From contig CAKUVM010000005.1 in NCBI GenBank assembly GCA_934699135.1, positions 1 to 64,000 on the forward strand: DNA of 64,000 bases, written 5' to 3'. Of the stretch, positions 8,800 through 18,010 are shown piece after piece. The notes beneath the pieces are model-generated. The model was not told where the DNA came from and made no database searches. It saw only the letters and a list, made by a program, of their open reading frames with translations. Source of the DNA: an uncultured Bacteroidales bacterium. GTDB taxonomy: Bacteria > Bacteroidota > Bacteroidia > Bacteroidales > Marinilabiliaceae. The position numbers and the translations under genes are program-made. Position 1 is the stretch's first letter, and the number at the start of each line of letters is the position of its first letter.

Positions 8800-9513
8800 T
8801 CAGTTGGCCGCGTAGCCAAGCGTGGCCACGCCCAGCCTCGTGCCTTTTATCTCTCGCAGGGCCACCAGGCACGCCTCGGCCGTGGCTCCCGTGGTGAAGA
8901 CATCGTCAATCAGCAGCAGCCTGCACCCCTCCAGTTCTTGCGCATGGGCGGTGAGGGCGAACGTCCCTTTTGAGTTGACATATCGCTCCTCGGCGTTGAG
9001 GCGCGTCTGCGTGCCGGAGGCGTCTTGTCGGCGGAGGATGTCTTGACAGACCGTCAGCCCAGTGGCGGCGGCCATGCCGCGGGCCAATAGCAGACTTTGA
9101 TTGTAGCCGCGTTTGCGTTCGCGCGCGGGGTGCAGCGGCACGGGGATTATGTGGTCATACGCCGCGTTCAGTCCCGCGGCCGCGGCCTGCCGCCCCATCT
9201 CGCGCCCCAGTTCCCACGCCACGTGCCGGCAACCTCCGTATTTAAATGAGTGTATGAGGCGGCGCAGTGTCTCGTCTTTGTGGAAGAAGAACGCCGCCGA
9301 GGCCGAGATCAGTTCCACGCGGCCGTCCATGCGGTCTTTCATCGGGTTTTGTGGCCAAGCCTCAAAACCCGTGCGCGGCAACTTGTCAAGGCAGTGCCTG
9401 CACAACGCCGCCTCGCCGCCGCCAAGCCCGCCGCCGCAAGCCGCGCACGTCCGTGGCGAGGCCAAAGCTTGCAGCCCCTCGGCCATACGCCGCCACAACG
9501 CCGCCACCCTCAT
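8800..9513 (-). CDS. comF: ComF-family phosphoribosyltransferase-like protein
   Basis: This 237-residue protein begins with a four-cysteine zinc ribbon (CAAC then CRHC) followed by a type I phosphoribosyltransferase fold with the PRPP-binding motif LLLIDDVFTTGAT. ComF relatives are linked to DNA uptake and replication-fork processing; the exact biochemical role is unclear. The gene converges with the DUF45 gene (9-base gap) and starts 12 bases after the SpoIIE gene stop, so it may be the last gene of that transcript. Confidence 0.85.
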   Translation of the reverse strand: MRVAALWRRMAEGLQALASPRTCAACGGGLGGGEAALCRHCLDKLPRTGFEAWPQNPMKDRMDGRVELISASAAFFFHKDETLRRLIHSFKYGGCRHVAWELGREMGRQAAAAGLNAAYDHIIPVPLHPARERKRGYNQSLLLARGMAAATGLTVCQDILRRQDASGTQTRLNAEERYVNSKGTFALTAHAQELEGCRLLLIDDVFTTGATAEACLVALREIKGTRLGVATLGYAAN

Positions 9514-9525
9514 GCCCGTTTAGCG

Positions 9526-12500
9526 TCATTGCGCCTTGGCGCGGAAGCGCAGACCCATCACAATCACGTCGTCCACAGCCCCAAGGTTATGCCGCCAGGC
9601 GTCGTAGGTCTCGTTCAGGTGGCGCATCTGATCTTCCATAGGCTCGTCCGAAATTTCCTCCAGCATGGCCGTGAACCTCTTGGTGGAGAATTTTATGGCG
9701 TCTTCCTCATTAATTTGCCCGTTGCCGCCCGGCGCGTCTTTGGCGGGGTCGAGCCCCAGCTGGTCGGTGTAGCCGTCTGAGCACATATATATGCAGTCGC
9801 CGTCTTGCAGCTGCGTGGTGGTCTCGACAAACTCGTTGTCATTCCACACGTCGCCAATGGCGCGGCGCGTGCCCTTGATGGTGCTGAGTATCCCCTTGCG
9901 CACCACGAAAATGGGTCTTTTGGCCGCCGCCGAGATCATGACGCCCGTGCCCAAGTCCACGTCAATTATGCTGCAGTCCATGCCGTCCCGCGTCTCCACG
10001 GCCTGGTTCTTGTTAAGGGTCTGCTTCACCTCCTTGTCCAGCCTCTCTAGCAGTTTGGCGGGGTGGCGAAGCTCCGGCTCGCGCGTGGCCTCGTTGAGGA
10101 TGGTTGTCCCGATAAGGGTCATGAACGCGCCAGGCACGCCGTGACCCGTGCAGTCGCCGCAGCAGATGAGGGCGTGGTCGCCATACATATTGAACCAGTA
10201 GAAGTCTCCGCTCACAATGTCTCGCGGGCGGAAGAGGAGGAAAGAGTCGGCGAAAGGCAAGTCTTTCAGGCTTGTGCGCGATGGCAACACGGCCGTCTGG
10301 ATTCGGTTGGCGTAGGTTATGCTGCCCGTTATGTCTTTGTTTTTGCGCTCAATCTCGTTTTTCTTCTCGTTTATCTCTTTGGTCTGGCGCGCCACTTCGG
10401 CCTCAAGCTCTTGCTGCCTCTCCATGAGCTTGCGCTCCCTCCATTTGGCGAAAGACCGCACGCCGAGAAGCAGGATGACTATGGACGCGATGGGGAACCA
10501 CGCCATCTTCCAAAACGGCTTGTCCACGTGGATGGATATGCGCAACGGCCTCTGGCTCACTATGCCCGAGCTGTTGAACGCCCTTATGTTCAGCACGTAG
10601 TCGCCATCTGGCACGTAGTCAAACTCTTTGTGGTTCTGCGTGCCGAGCGGCATCCAGCGCGGGGTGGACTCCTCGCCCTCGCGCTGCATCCAATATTCAT
10701 ATGTGACGTTGGCCTGGTCTTTCATGCAGATGCCCACGAACTCAAACTCCAGCTTGTCTGGGTCGCCGCCATAGGGGTATGCCAGGTCGATGTCGTCATG
10801 AATGTCTTGTTTGCGGCCAGACACGGTCACGCCCGTCAGGTTCATTATTGGCGCCACGACGTTGCGCTTGTCATAGGCGTTGATGTAGTGCACCACGCCC
10901 TGCGTTGATGAGAACCAAAGGTCGCCGCCCTCCACGGCCTCCACGCCCGTGAATTCGTAGCCCATGCCGTTGGCCGGCCCGAAAGTCCTCATGTTGCCGT
11001 TGGCCAGGTCGATGCAGCTCAGGCCGGGCTGGTGGCACACCCAGATGTGGCCGTTGCCGTCTTTAGCCAGGCCGTAACAGTAGTTCTTCTCAAGCCCGTC
11101 CGCTGTGGTTATAGAGACCACCGAGTCGTTGCTCGTGCACAAGATTCCGTTGTTCACCGTGGCTAGCCAGAAGCGTCCGCGGTCGTCGCACGCCATGCCG
11201 GCCACGTCCACCGGCACGTCGGCCAGGCGGTGCACGTCGAACGTGTTGGAGCCATAGAGCATGGCGATGCCGCTGTCTTTGGGCCCCAGCCACAGCTGCC
11301 CGTCGGGGTCGAGGTGCACGAAGTTGATGTTGTTGTGCGGCAATCCGTCCGCGGTGGTGTAGGAGCGGAAGTGGCCGCTGGCCATGCTATAAGTCACAAG
11401 GCCGCCGGCCGTGGCCGCGTAGAGGCATGTGTCGTCTGCCACCATGTCGTTTATGGTGAGCTGGCTCCTTTGTGCTCCCGACTGGTATAGCGGGCGGTAG
11501 CGCATGTCGCCGTCTCGCCGCACGTAGATGCCGCTCCCGCGCGTGCCGACATATTGCGTGTGGCTCTTGCGGTGGAAGACGATGCTCGTGACGTCCACCT
11601 TCTCGGGCAGGCCGAAGCTCTTGTCATAGAACTCGAAGTTAGACATGCACTTGGTGTCCATGTTTATGATGCCGTCATTCAGTCCAAGCCACAGCCTTTC
11701 GCCATCGAGGCAGGTGGAGTATACCTTGGCCTTGACCAGGCCTATGTCGCTCATGTTATATTGAGCGAAGTAGTTATTGATCCACGCCACGACCCCCGCG
11801 CCGTAGGTGGCGAACCAGAATATCCCTTCGCGGTCCACCATAATGTCCGCCACATAGTTGTTGCCCAGCCCGTTCTCGTCATTGAGCGTCAGGGCCTCCA
11901 CGTAGTCGTCGGTCTCGGGCCGTCGCTCCCACTCTTTCACGCCATCGCCCCACGTGCCCAGATACAGGTTCCCGCTCTCGTCTTCATATATGGCGCGGAT
12001 GTCATATGTGGCCACGTGGCCGCCGGAGCACACCCTGTTGCACTGGCTCAGCAGGCGCGCCCCGTTGGTGGGCGAGTAGCGATAGATGCTGCCGTCGTCT
12101 TGACAAACCCAATAGTCCGCCCCGCCGCGTGTGGGCGCGATGCGCGTGACGGTTGTGGCGGGGATGTCCGTTATCTCTTCCGGCGCGCTCAGGTTGCCGT
12201 CGGTGTCCACCCTCACCATAAAGAGGCCGTCGGTCGTGCCCACGAGCAAGACCATGGAGTTGACGGCGCATATTGAGGTGTACATGCGGCTGCCGAACAG
12301 ATCCTCGTCAAAAAAGGTGGTCATCTTGTGTTCGGGGTCTATCTTGACTATGCCCATGTTTTGCTCCACGGCCCATATGTTGCCGCGGTCGTCTAGGCAC
12401 ATGTCTTTGATTGGGGCTGTCATATCGTCCCGCGCCGGCACTTTGATGAATTTGCGGCCGTTGTTATACGTGAACGTGCCGTTGCCGTGCCCGCACCACA

Positions 12501-12771
12501 GGTAGCCGTCGGTGTCTATTATCATCTTGGATATGTAGTTGTCCGACAGCGAGTCTCGTGTGGTGTAGTTGGTGAAGTGGAGGCCGTCGTAGCGAGACAG
12601 GCCCTCGGCCATGCCCACCCAGACAAACCCGCTGTTGTCTTGGACGAGGCTGTATATGTAGTTCTGTGGCAGGCCCTGCGCGTTGGTGAACTTCGAGAGG
12701 TTGAAGTTCTGCGCCAGGGCGGCTTGCGCCAGGCAGAATGTGGCCAGCAGTGCCGCGACGGCTCTTCTCAT
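9526..12771 (-). CDS. Beta-propeller sensor with SpoIIE-type PP2C phosphatase domain
   Basis: This 1081-residue protein has a signal peptide (cut after ALAQ), then about 650 residues of two-component-type propeller repeats (DNSGFVWVGMAEGLSRYDG, DTDGYLWCGHGNG). A Y_Y_Y-like domain follows, then one membrane helix near residue 760, a charged coiled coil (KEINEKKNEIERKNKDI) and a cytoplasmic SpoIIE phosphatase. The phosphatase keeps its metal aspartates in RDIVSGDFYW, GDCTGHGVPGAFM and CSDGYTDQ. It should sense something in the periplasm and dephosphorylate a protein, classically an anti-sigma-factor antagonist. It is the last large gene of the T9SS-like block. Partner proteins are not visible in the window. 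Confidence 0.88.
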   Translation of the reverse strand: MRRAVAALLATFCLAQAALAQNFNLSKFTNAQGLPQNYIYSLVQDNSGFVWVGMAEGLSRYDGLHFTNYTTRDSLSDNYISKMIIDTDGYLWCGHGNGTFTYNNGRKFIKVPARDDMTAPIKDMCLDDRGNIWAVEQNMGIVKIDPEHKMTTFFDEDLFGSRMYTSICAVNSMVLLVGTTDGLFMVRVDTDGNLSAPEEITDIPATTVTRIAPTRGGADYWVCQDDGSIYRYSPTNGARLLSQCNRVCSGGHVATYDIRAIYEDESGNLYLGTWGDGVKEWERRPETDDYVEALTLNDENGLGNNYVADIMVDREGIFWFATYGAGVVAWINNYFAQYNMSDIGLVKAKVYSTCLDGERLWLGLNDGIINMDTKCMSNFEFYDKSFGLPEKVDVTSIVFHRKSHTQYVGTRGSGIYVRRDGDMRYRPLYQSGAQRSQLTINDMVADDTCLYAATAGGLVTYSMASGHFRSYTTADGLPHNNINFVHLDPDGQLWLGPKDSGIAMLYGSNTFDVHRLADVPVDVAGMACDDRGRFWLATVNNGILCTSNDSVVSITTADGLEKNYCYGLAKDGNGHIWVCHQPGLSCIDLANGNMRTFGPANGMGYEFTGVEAVEGGDLWFSSTQGVVHYINAYDKRNVVAPIMNLTGVTVSGRKQDIHDDIDLAYPYGGDPDKLEFEFVGICMKDQANVTYEYWMQREGEESTPRWMPLGTQNHKEFDYVPDGDYVLNIRAFNSSGIVSQRPLRISIHVDKPFWKMAWFPIASIVILLLGVRSFAKWRERKLMERQQELEAEVARQTKEINEKKNEIERKNKDITGSITYANRIQTAVLPSRTSLKDLPFADSFLLFRPRDIVSGDFYWFNMYGDHALICCGDCTGHGVPGAFMTLIGTTILNEATREPELRHPAKLLERLDKEVKQTLNKNQAVETRDGMDCSIIDVDLGTGVMISAAAKRPIFVVRKGILSTIKGTRRAIGDVWNDNEFVETTTQLQDGDCIYMCSDGYTDQLGLDPAKDAPGGNGQINEEDAIKFSTKRFTAMLEEISDEPMEDQMRHLNETYDAWRHNLGAVDDVIVMGLRFRAKAQ

Positions 12772-12890
12772 TTCTTTTCTCTGTTTGTTTTTCCTGATTC
12801 TCTAACATACCACCCAGCCAGCGCCCCCCGCTCTGCCGTGTGACGGCCGCGCGTGGGGTGCTGACTTGCGGTTTTAGGGAGGGCTCGCGC

Positions 12891-13862
12891 CTAGTGCTTG
12901 GGCTTGATGCCTATGGAGTATTTGTATTTGGGGATTCCGCCAATCGGCACGCTGTAGAACGGCATCAACTCGCCATATTGGTTTTCAAGGAAAATCACCA
13001 CGTTGTTGTTCTTCAAGGGCTTGTTTTTGAACTTTATCATCTGGATGTCCCAAGACGTGTTCTTCTCCTCGGCCACCACCTTGTGCGTGCTGGTGACCCA
13101 CTCATCGTTGCCGCTCACTTTCATCATCTCGCCGTTTTTCGCCACGGATATTATTCGCAACATCCCGTCAGAGTCCCAGTCAAAGTTGCTCTGTTTCAGC
13201 GAGATTGTCTTGTCATCGATATACGGGTAGATATGTGACACTTCGGAGGCCGAGTCGTGCATGCGGAACTTGTATTTGAAGTAGTAGGCGAACGCCCCGT
13301 CCACCTTGATGTTGTCATCTTGCTTGCGGCTCAGGAAGAGGCGATACATGTTGCCGTCGTCTCCCGCCACGCCCTCAATGACCAGCTTGAACGTGCGCCC
13401 GCCAAATTCGGGCAGGTCTTCACCCTCCGACGGGTTGAAGGGCCCGAAGGTGTACCACTTGTCGTCATACTTGGCGTCTTGGCCAAATGTCTTGGTGGCC
13501 AGCATGGTGCCGCTCTTATATTTGCCTTTGACGTTGCTCTTCTGCGCGTCTTTGTTGGAGCAAGACCCCTTGCCGCCGTATACGGAGAAGCGAGTCTTCG
13601 TGTTCCAGTCTCCTCGCGCCTCGTCGTTCTTCCCTCCGCAGTCTGGGTCGAAGACCCTGATGTAGACGGGCGTCGAGCAGTCTGACGGGATGGAGAAGAA
13701 GATGATCTGGACGAAGTTGTCGTCTCCCCATTCCGTCTGGCTGTCTTTGCCAAATGTCATGAGGAACGGGATGTTCTCATCGGCGCCCGGCACGGGCTGT
13801 GCTTTGGCGGCCGCTAGCCCCGCCAGGCTCGCTGCAAAGATAAGCAGTCGTTTGATGTTCAT
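12891..13862 (-). CDS. Secreted protein of unknown function in T9SS-type block
   Basis: This 323-residue protein has a clear signal peptide (cleavage near AKA-QPVP). The body is rich in aromatic and acidic residues, with a Gly/Asp/Asn-rich stretch (VFDPDCGGKNDEARGDWN) that resembles calcium-binding loops. I do not recognise the family. It lies between the PD40/PKD gene and the propeller-SpoIIE gene on the same strand (58-base gap upstream, 119 downstream), so it is probably co-expressed with the PorP/SprF system. It could be a cargo, a periplasmic factor or a ligand for the sensor. Confidence 0.75.
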   Translation of the reverse strand: MNIKRLLIFAASLAGLAAAKAQPVPGADENIPFLMTFGKDSQTEWGDDNFVQIIFFSIPSDCSTPVYIRVFDPDCGGKNDEARGDWNTKTRFSVYGGKGSCSNKDAQKSNVKGKYKSGTMLATKTFGQDAKYDDKWYTFGPFNPSEGEDLPEFGGRTFKLVIEGVAGDDGNMYRLFLSRKQDDNIKVDGAFAYYFKYKFRMHDSASEVSHIYPYIDDKTISLKQSNFDWDSDGMLRIISVAKNGEMMKVSGNDEWVTSTHKVVAEEKNTSWDIQMIKFKNKPLKNNNVVIFLENQYGELMPFYSVPIGGIPKYKYSIGIKPKH

Positions 13863-13920
13863 TTTGTCTTTGTCTTTTTTGTTCGTCTAGTGGGGGCTCG
13901 CGCTTCATTGTGCGGGGGGG

Positions 13921-15312
13921 CTACTCCACCGTCACCTCCACCCATGTGCATCGGCGCTCGTTCTCGTTCCTTGCATCAATCGTGCCACACTCGACCCTAT
14001 ATGTGCCCTTGCGGGCGAAAACGGTCGTGGCGCGTTGGCCCTTCACTTTGTCGCCGTTGCCCATGTCCCAGTAAAACTCGCTCGGGCGGAAGCCAGGGAT
14101 GCCATCGGCGCTGGCCGTGAACGTGACAGCCTCGCCCGCCGCTATGCGCTCTGGCACCTCAATATCCACCTGCTCAGGTTTCGTTATCTCCAGCTCATAT
14201 TGCGCCAGGGAGAACATCTCCTCACCCGACGTCTTGTCAAGCACGCTCAGCTCTATCTGGTATGTGCCGAAGTCCTCGTAGCAGTGGTCCACCTCCACGC
14301 CCGCGGCGCTCTGCCCGTCGCCGAATGTCCATTTGCATTGGAACGTCGTGGTGTCATAGTTCTCGGCGGAGGCCTCGTAGAGGGTGTAGCACAGCTCCGG
14401 CTTTTGCAATGAGTCGCATTGGGCGAAGGTGGGGAACGTGCGGCGGAAGTAATATATGCGGTCGCCGCCGTCGCGGTTGGATGTCAGGTAGCCCCACTTC
14501 TCGTCATCGCTATACCAGAGGCCGTAGTCGTCGCGGATGCTGTTCAGCGCGTCGTCAAATTTCTGCGGCGTGGCGAAGGTGCCGTCGTCGGAGCGGTAGG
14601 TGTAGTATATGTCCAGCCCTTGGCTGTCTTCGCGCCCGTCGGTAGAGAAGAATATCTTGCCGGACGTGTGGATGTATGGCGCCGTCTCCACGCCTGGCGT
14701 GTTTACTTCTGGCCCCATGTTGCACGGCTGGCTCCACCCCGCGGGCGTTTTGACGCAATAGTATAGGTCCACGCGCCCCTCGCCGCCCAGCTTGTCTGAG
14801 GCGAAGACCATCAGCTGCCCGTCTGCCGAGATTGACGGCATTCCGCAACTGGCTTTGGCCGGGAGAGACTCCACGGGGCGGCCTTTGGCCTTGTGGTTGT
14901 CGCTGTCGTATCGGCAGATGGTGAGCGGGGCGCCGCGCAGGCCTTCCGCGTCCATATTGTTTTGGCTAACGTAGGCCGAGCCGTCGGGGTCGAAGCAGAC
15001 CGACACCATGTTGAACGGCCTGTCGGCGTTGCCGAGATATGGCCTCACTCGGCCCGCGGGCTTGCGGTCTTTCACCCCGACCCGGAAGAGCTGGTAGGGG
15101 TGTTGGCCTCGCTGGTCATAGAATGTCTTCTTGATGTCCCATTTCCTGTTGCTGGCGAAATAGAGCGTGGAGTCGCGCAGCGAGGGATATATGGCCTGCG
15201 CGCCTGGCGTGAGGTCTAGCGGCTCTAGCTCAATCTCCTGCGCGCTCGCGGCGGTCGGCGTGAGCCATATGGCCGCTGAAAGGAGCGTCATGATGAGTCT
15301 TTGGGTGTTCAT
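13921..15312 (-). CDS. PD40 beta-propeller and PKD-domain exported protein
   Basis: This 463-residue protein has a signal peptide ending near ASAQ. Residues 30-300 hold TolB/PD40-type propeller blades (YPSLRDSTLYFASNR, MPSISADGQLMVFASDK, APYIHTSGKIFFSTDGR). Two PKD-like beta-sandwich domains follow (CKWTFGDGQSAAGVEVDHCYEDFGTYQIELSV and a second ending in FARKGTYRVECGTID). Proteins of this layout often accompany PorP/SprF and OmpA-like T9SS parts, but here there is no OmpA domain. The gene starts 11 bases after the PorP/SprF stop, so translation is probably coupled. Confidence 0.82.
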   Translation of the reverse strand: MNTQRLIMTLLSAAIWLTPTAASAQEIELEPLDLTPGAQAIYPSLRDSTLYFASNRKWDIKKTFYDQRGQHPYQLFRVGVKDRKPAGRVRPYLGNADRPFNMVSVCFDPDGSAYVSQNNMDAEGLRGAPLTICRYDSDNHKAKGRPVESLPAKASCGMPSISADGQLMVFASDKLGGEGRVDLYYCVKTPAGWSQPCNMGPEVNTPGVETAPYIHTSGKIFFSTDGREDSQGLDIYYTYRSDDGTFATPQKFDDALNSIRDDYGLWYSDDEKWGYLTSNRDGGDRIYYFRRTFPTFAQCDSLQKPELCYTLYEASAENYDTTTFQCKWTFGDGQSAAGVEVDHCYEDFGTYQIELSVLDKTSGEEMFSLAQYELEITKPEQVDIEVPERIAAGEAVTFTASADGIPGFRPSEFYWDMGNGDKVKGQRATTVFARKGTYRVECGTIDARNENERRCTWVEVTVE

Positions 15313-15323
15313 GGGAGGTCTCT

Positions 15324-16244
15324 TTAGTAGAATCTGGGGCCGACGGCCTTGATCTTATACACCAGGTCGTACTGGAGCGTAATCTCGTGAGAGCCGCTCT
15401 CATATCCGTTGAGCGGGCCGAGGCTCATGGTGTAGGAGTATGCCACTTTCAGCCGCGGGTTCGGCTTATATGCCGCGCCTATGGTGGCGTCTTTCGTGGT
15501 GCGGCCGGCCAATGTCAGCCACACTCTCTCCCTCCATATGGCGCTGACGCTCAGCGTGGCCGCGGCGTCGGTCTTCTTGCTGTAGTCTGCCAAGGCCGAT
15601 GGCTGCAGGGCCATGTCCGCGCCCAAGTCAAACCAATAGCCGCCGCAGGCCACGTATGTGGCATCGGCGGGGGCGAACTTGGTGTCTTTGCGCTCAAAGT
15701 CGTCTGTCACAATGAGTGACGTGGTGCTTATTCCGGCGAAGAATTTGTCTCCGTATATGCTCACGCCCAGGCCGAGGAGCGGGGCCGCGTTTGTCTCTTT
15801 CTCGGCAAAGGCGTCGTCTTGCCCATCTATAGTCCTCACCTTCTCCCAGTTGCGCGAGCGTATGGCCACGCCGGGCTGCAGGGCCAGGCCGAGAGTGGCT
15901 CGCCGTCCCACGCGGGTGCGGTAGCCCACGGTGGCCATGACTCCCGTGTTGGTGCTCTCGTGGATGGCCTGGTGATATATGCTCAGGCCGCCCGTCAGTT
16001 TCTCATGGCGCATGGGCGAGTTGGCCGTCAAAATGGCGCTCGTGGGGCTGCTCTCGATAGAGGCCCACTGCTTGCGGAAGCCGCCGAAGAGGCTCAGCCC
16101 CTCTCGTGAGCCGGCAAAGGCGGGGTTGACGGCGAAATAGTTGTGCATATATTGCGACACTATAAGCTCGTTTTGCCCCCATGCCGAGACTGTGGCGGCG
16201 GCAAGGGCGGCCGTGGCGGCCAATGCTCTCAATGTCTTGATCAT
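15324..16244 (-). CDS. PorP/SprF-family type IX secretion outer-membrane protein
   Basis: This 306-residue protein has a signal peptide and then the family hallmark QYMHNYFAVNPAFAGSREG. Alternating beta-strand sequence follows and ends in an aromatic residue (GPRFY), as expected of an outer-membrane barrel. PorP/SprF proteins serve the type IX secretion and gliding apparatus. SprF-like paralogues sit beside type B (CHU_C) cargo genes and are needed for that cargo's export in Flavobacterium. The gene directly follows the CHU_C gene (24-base gap), the same arrangement, so it is probably a cargo-dedicated paralogue rather than the core porP. Confidence 0.88.
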   Translation of the reverse strand: MIKTLRALAATAALAAATVSAWGQNELIVSQYMHNYFAVNPAFAGSREGLSLFGGFRKQWASIESSPTSAILTANSPMRHEKLTGGLSIYHQAIHESTNTGVMATVGYRTRVGRRATLGLALQPGVAIRSRNWEKVRTIDGQDDAFAEKETNAAPLLGLGVSIYGDKFFAGISTTSLIVTDDFERKDTKFAPADATYVACGGYWFDLGADMALQPSALADYSKKTDAAATLSVSAIWRERVWLTLAGRTTKDATIGAAYKPNPRLKVAYSYTMSLGPLNGYESGSHEITLQYDLVYKIKAVGPRFY

Positions 16245-16268
16245 TCCGTTGGTGTTTTGCCGTGCGGC

Positions 16269-17885
16269 CTACTTTGTTCTCTTTATTGCCAGGGTCTCTT
16301 TGATGGTCTTGGTGCCGCGGCCTTTGAAGATGTAGACGTAGTAGCCGTCGTCCACGCCCTCGGCCCGCCAGTCGTTGCGGTAGTCGCTGGCCTCAAACAC
16401 TTTCTTGCCGCGGCTGTCCACCACGGTTATCTTGTTCTCCCGCGGCAGGCCCTCAATGACCAGCCTGTCGTTCTTGCCGTCGCCGTTGGGGCTGAAGCCG
16501 TTGGGGTAGCGCAGCGGCATGGAGTACAGCACCACCAGGCGAGCGGTGTCTGAGGCGCACTCCGTCCCGTCAAGGTCGGTCTCGACGACGTAGTAGTCCA
16601 CGGGGCCGTTCATGTTAGATTGCGCAGTGGCCTCATCGCCCAGCCCCGATATGCTGGCGTCTAGCCCCTCGCTCTGTGGCTGCAGTCCCCACTCGAATCT
16701 GTCTTGCGGGTTGGTCGGCGTCACGCTCAGCTCCACGCGCGGGCTGTTCGCCCATATGGTGTCTGTGGCGAACTTGGGTCGGGGCTTGCGATCCGTCACG
16801 CTGATGGCCCCGCGGAGGTCGTCGGCCGAGGCGGGGCAGAGGTTGGCGTCGGTCACCTGCGCCAGAGTCACCAGTCCAGCGCCCGTGGCCTTGGCTTTGG
16901 TGAATTTGTGGAAGCCCTCCGCGTTGAACGTGTATTTGTCTTGCGTAGACAGCACCACGGTGAACGGGGCCACGCCGTCTAGCCCCACCTCGCCGTCAAA
17001 ATATCTCTCCGGGTCGTCCTCTTCGGGCAGTGAGGTGCATATCCTCACCTCGCCGCCGTAAATGTCTTCGCGTCGGCCGATGCGCCCGGCCGGCCTGCCC
17101 AGTAGCGTAAGCTCTTTGGTGATTGTGGCTGAGCATGTGCCGCCCACTGTCTTGACCAGGGTGATGGTTGTGGTCTTGGGCTGGGTGGAGTAGTGCCCGT
17201 CCGCGTAGCGCGGGGTGGAGACGTTGGCCTTGGCCCCGTCGGCCGACAGGGTGACGAGGTCTGATGATGACTCCCACGAGTAGGTCGAGACGTCGGCCCA
17301 TGTGTCAGCCACGCTCAGCACGGTCTCATAGCCGCAGAGCCTCGATGGCTGATCTATGGCCATGCGGCGAGGATCCGACGCGGGCAGAGAGGAGTCCGCC
17401 ACGGGCGTGCCGAAAATGTGCCAAGAGACGGATGTTGGGCCGTCAAAGTCCATGGCCATCTTTTCCAGGTTCGATTTCTTGGCCTCCACGCCGTCTATCG
17501 TCACGGTCAGGTCGGCGTGGCCCGCCTCCATCCCGCCCTCAAAGTCATCGAGGCTTTGCGGCTCAATGGGTATGCGCCACACGCCCTCGTCGTTGCGTAT
17601 GCTGGCCGCGTCTTTGTTGGCCGTCAGTTGCTCATTGGGCCTGACGGAGTTGTGATATTTTACCGTGATGTCGTTATATCCGGCGGGCAGGTTTTGCAAG
17701 TCTTTGAAATTGAGCGTTATGTATTGGCTCTCCGCCTTGTCGCATACGTTCACGTCCGTGCCGGCGCACGAGACCGACTGCGCCTCGGCGCAATTGCCTC
17801 CCGCCAGTGTGGCGGCCGTGAGCGCGACGGCTAGCGCGGCTGTCGTTATGTTATGTGTCATGGTTGGTTGAACGGTCTGATGCAC
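16269..17885 (-). CDS. Large secreted protein with CHU_C gliding-associated C-terminal domain (type B T9SS cargo)
   Basis: This 538-residue protein has an N-terminal signal peptide; a second ATG at 17861 gives a shorter n-region and may be the true start. The middle consists of Ig/PKD-like beta domains (STYSWESSSDLVTLS, TNPQDRFEWGL). The last 80 residues match the CHU_C domain: YPNGFSPNGDGKNDRLVIEG followed by VVDSRGKKVFEAS and a DDGYYVYIFKG strand. This domain is the type B T9SS sorting signal. The protein should be exported across the outer membrane with the help of the PorP/SprF protein encoded next. It is likely an adhesin or matrix component, by inference. Confidence 0.85.
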   Translation of the reverse strand: MHQTVQPTMTHNITTAALAVALTAATLAGGNCAEAQSVSCAGTDVNVCDKAESQYITLNFKDLQNLPAGYNDITVKYHNSVRPNEQLTANKDAASIRNDEGVWRIPIEPQSLDDFEGGMEAGHADLTVTIDGVEAKKSNLEKMAMDFDGPTSVSWHIFGTPVADSSLPASDPRRMAIDQPSRLCGYETVLSVADTWADVSTYSWESSSDLVTLSADGAKANVSTPRYADGHYSTQPKTTTITLVKTVGGTCSATITKELTLLGRPAGRIGRREDIYGGEVRICTSLPEEDDPERYFDGEVGLDGVAPFTVVLSTQDKYTFNAEGFHKFTKAKATGAGLVTLAQVTDANLCPASADDLRGAISVTDRKPRPKFATDTIWANSPRVELSVTPTNPQDRFEWGLQPQSEGLDASISGLGDEATAQSNMNGPVDYYVVETDLDGTECASDTARLVVLYSMPLRYPNGFSPNGDGKNDRLVIEGLPRENKITVVDSRGKKVFEASDYRNDWRAEGVDDGYYVYIFKGRGTKTIKETLAIKRTK

Positions 17886-17955
17886 AGAAACTTGACAAGG
17901 ATCAGAAGCCCCGCCTATGCTACACAGGGCATCTTGCAGTCTCTTGCCGTCAGGT

Positions 17956-17987
17956 TAAAAGTAATAAAAAAATGGGCTGATGACAAA
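17956..17987 (-). promoter_or_regulatory. Candidate promoter of the T9SS block
   Basis: On the minus strand TTTG (17984-17987) and TACTTTTA (17956-17963) are 20 bases apart, one mismatch from the Bacteroidota consensus TTTG-N19/21-TAnnTTTG. It would start a leader of roughly 60-90 bases ahead of the CHU_C gene. It is the only good match seen before the five-gene block. Confidence 0.5.
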
Positions 17988-18010
17988 AATTTTGTGGCTG
18001 CGAGGCCGCA

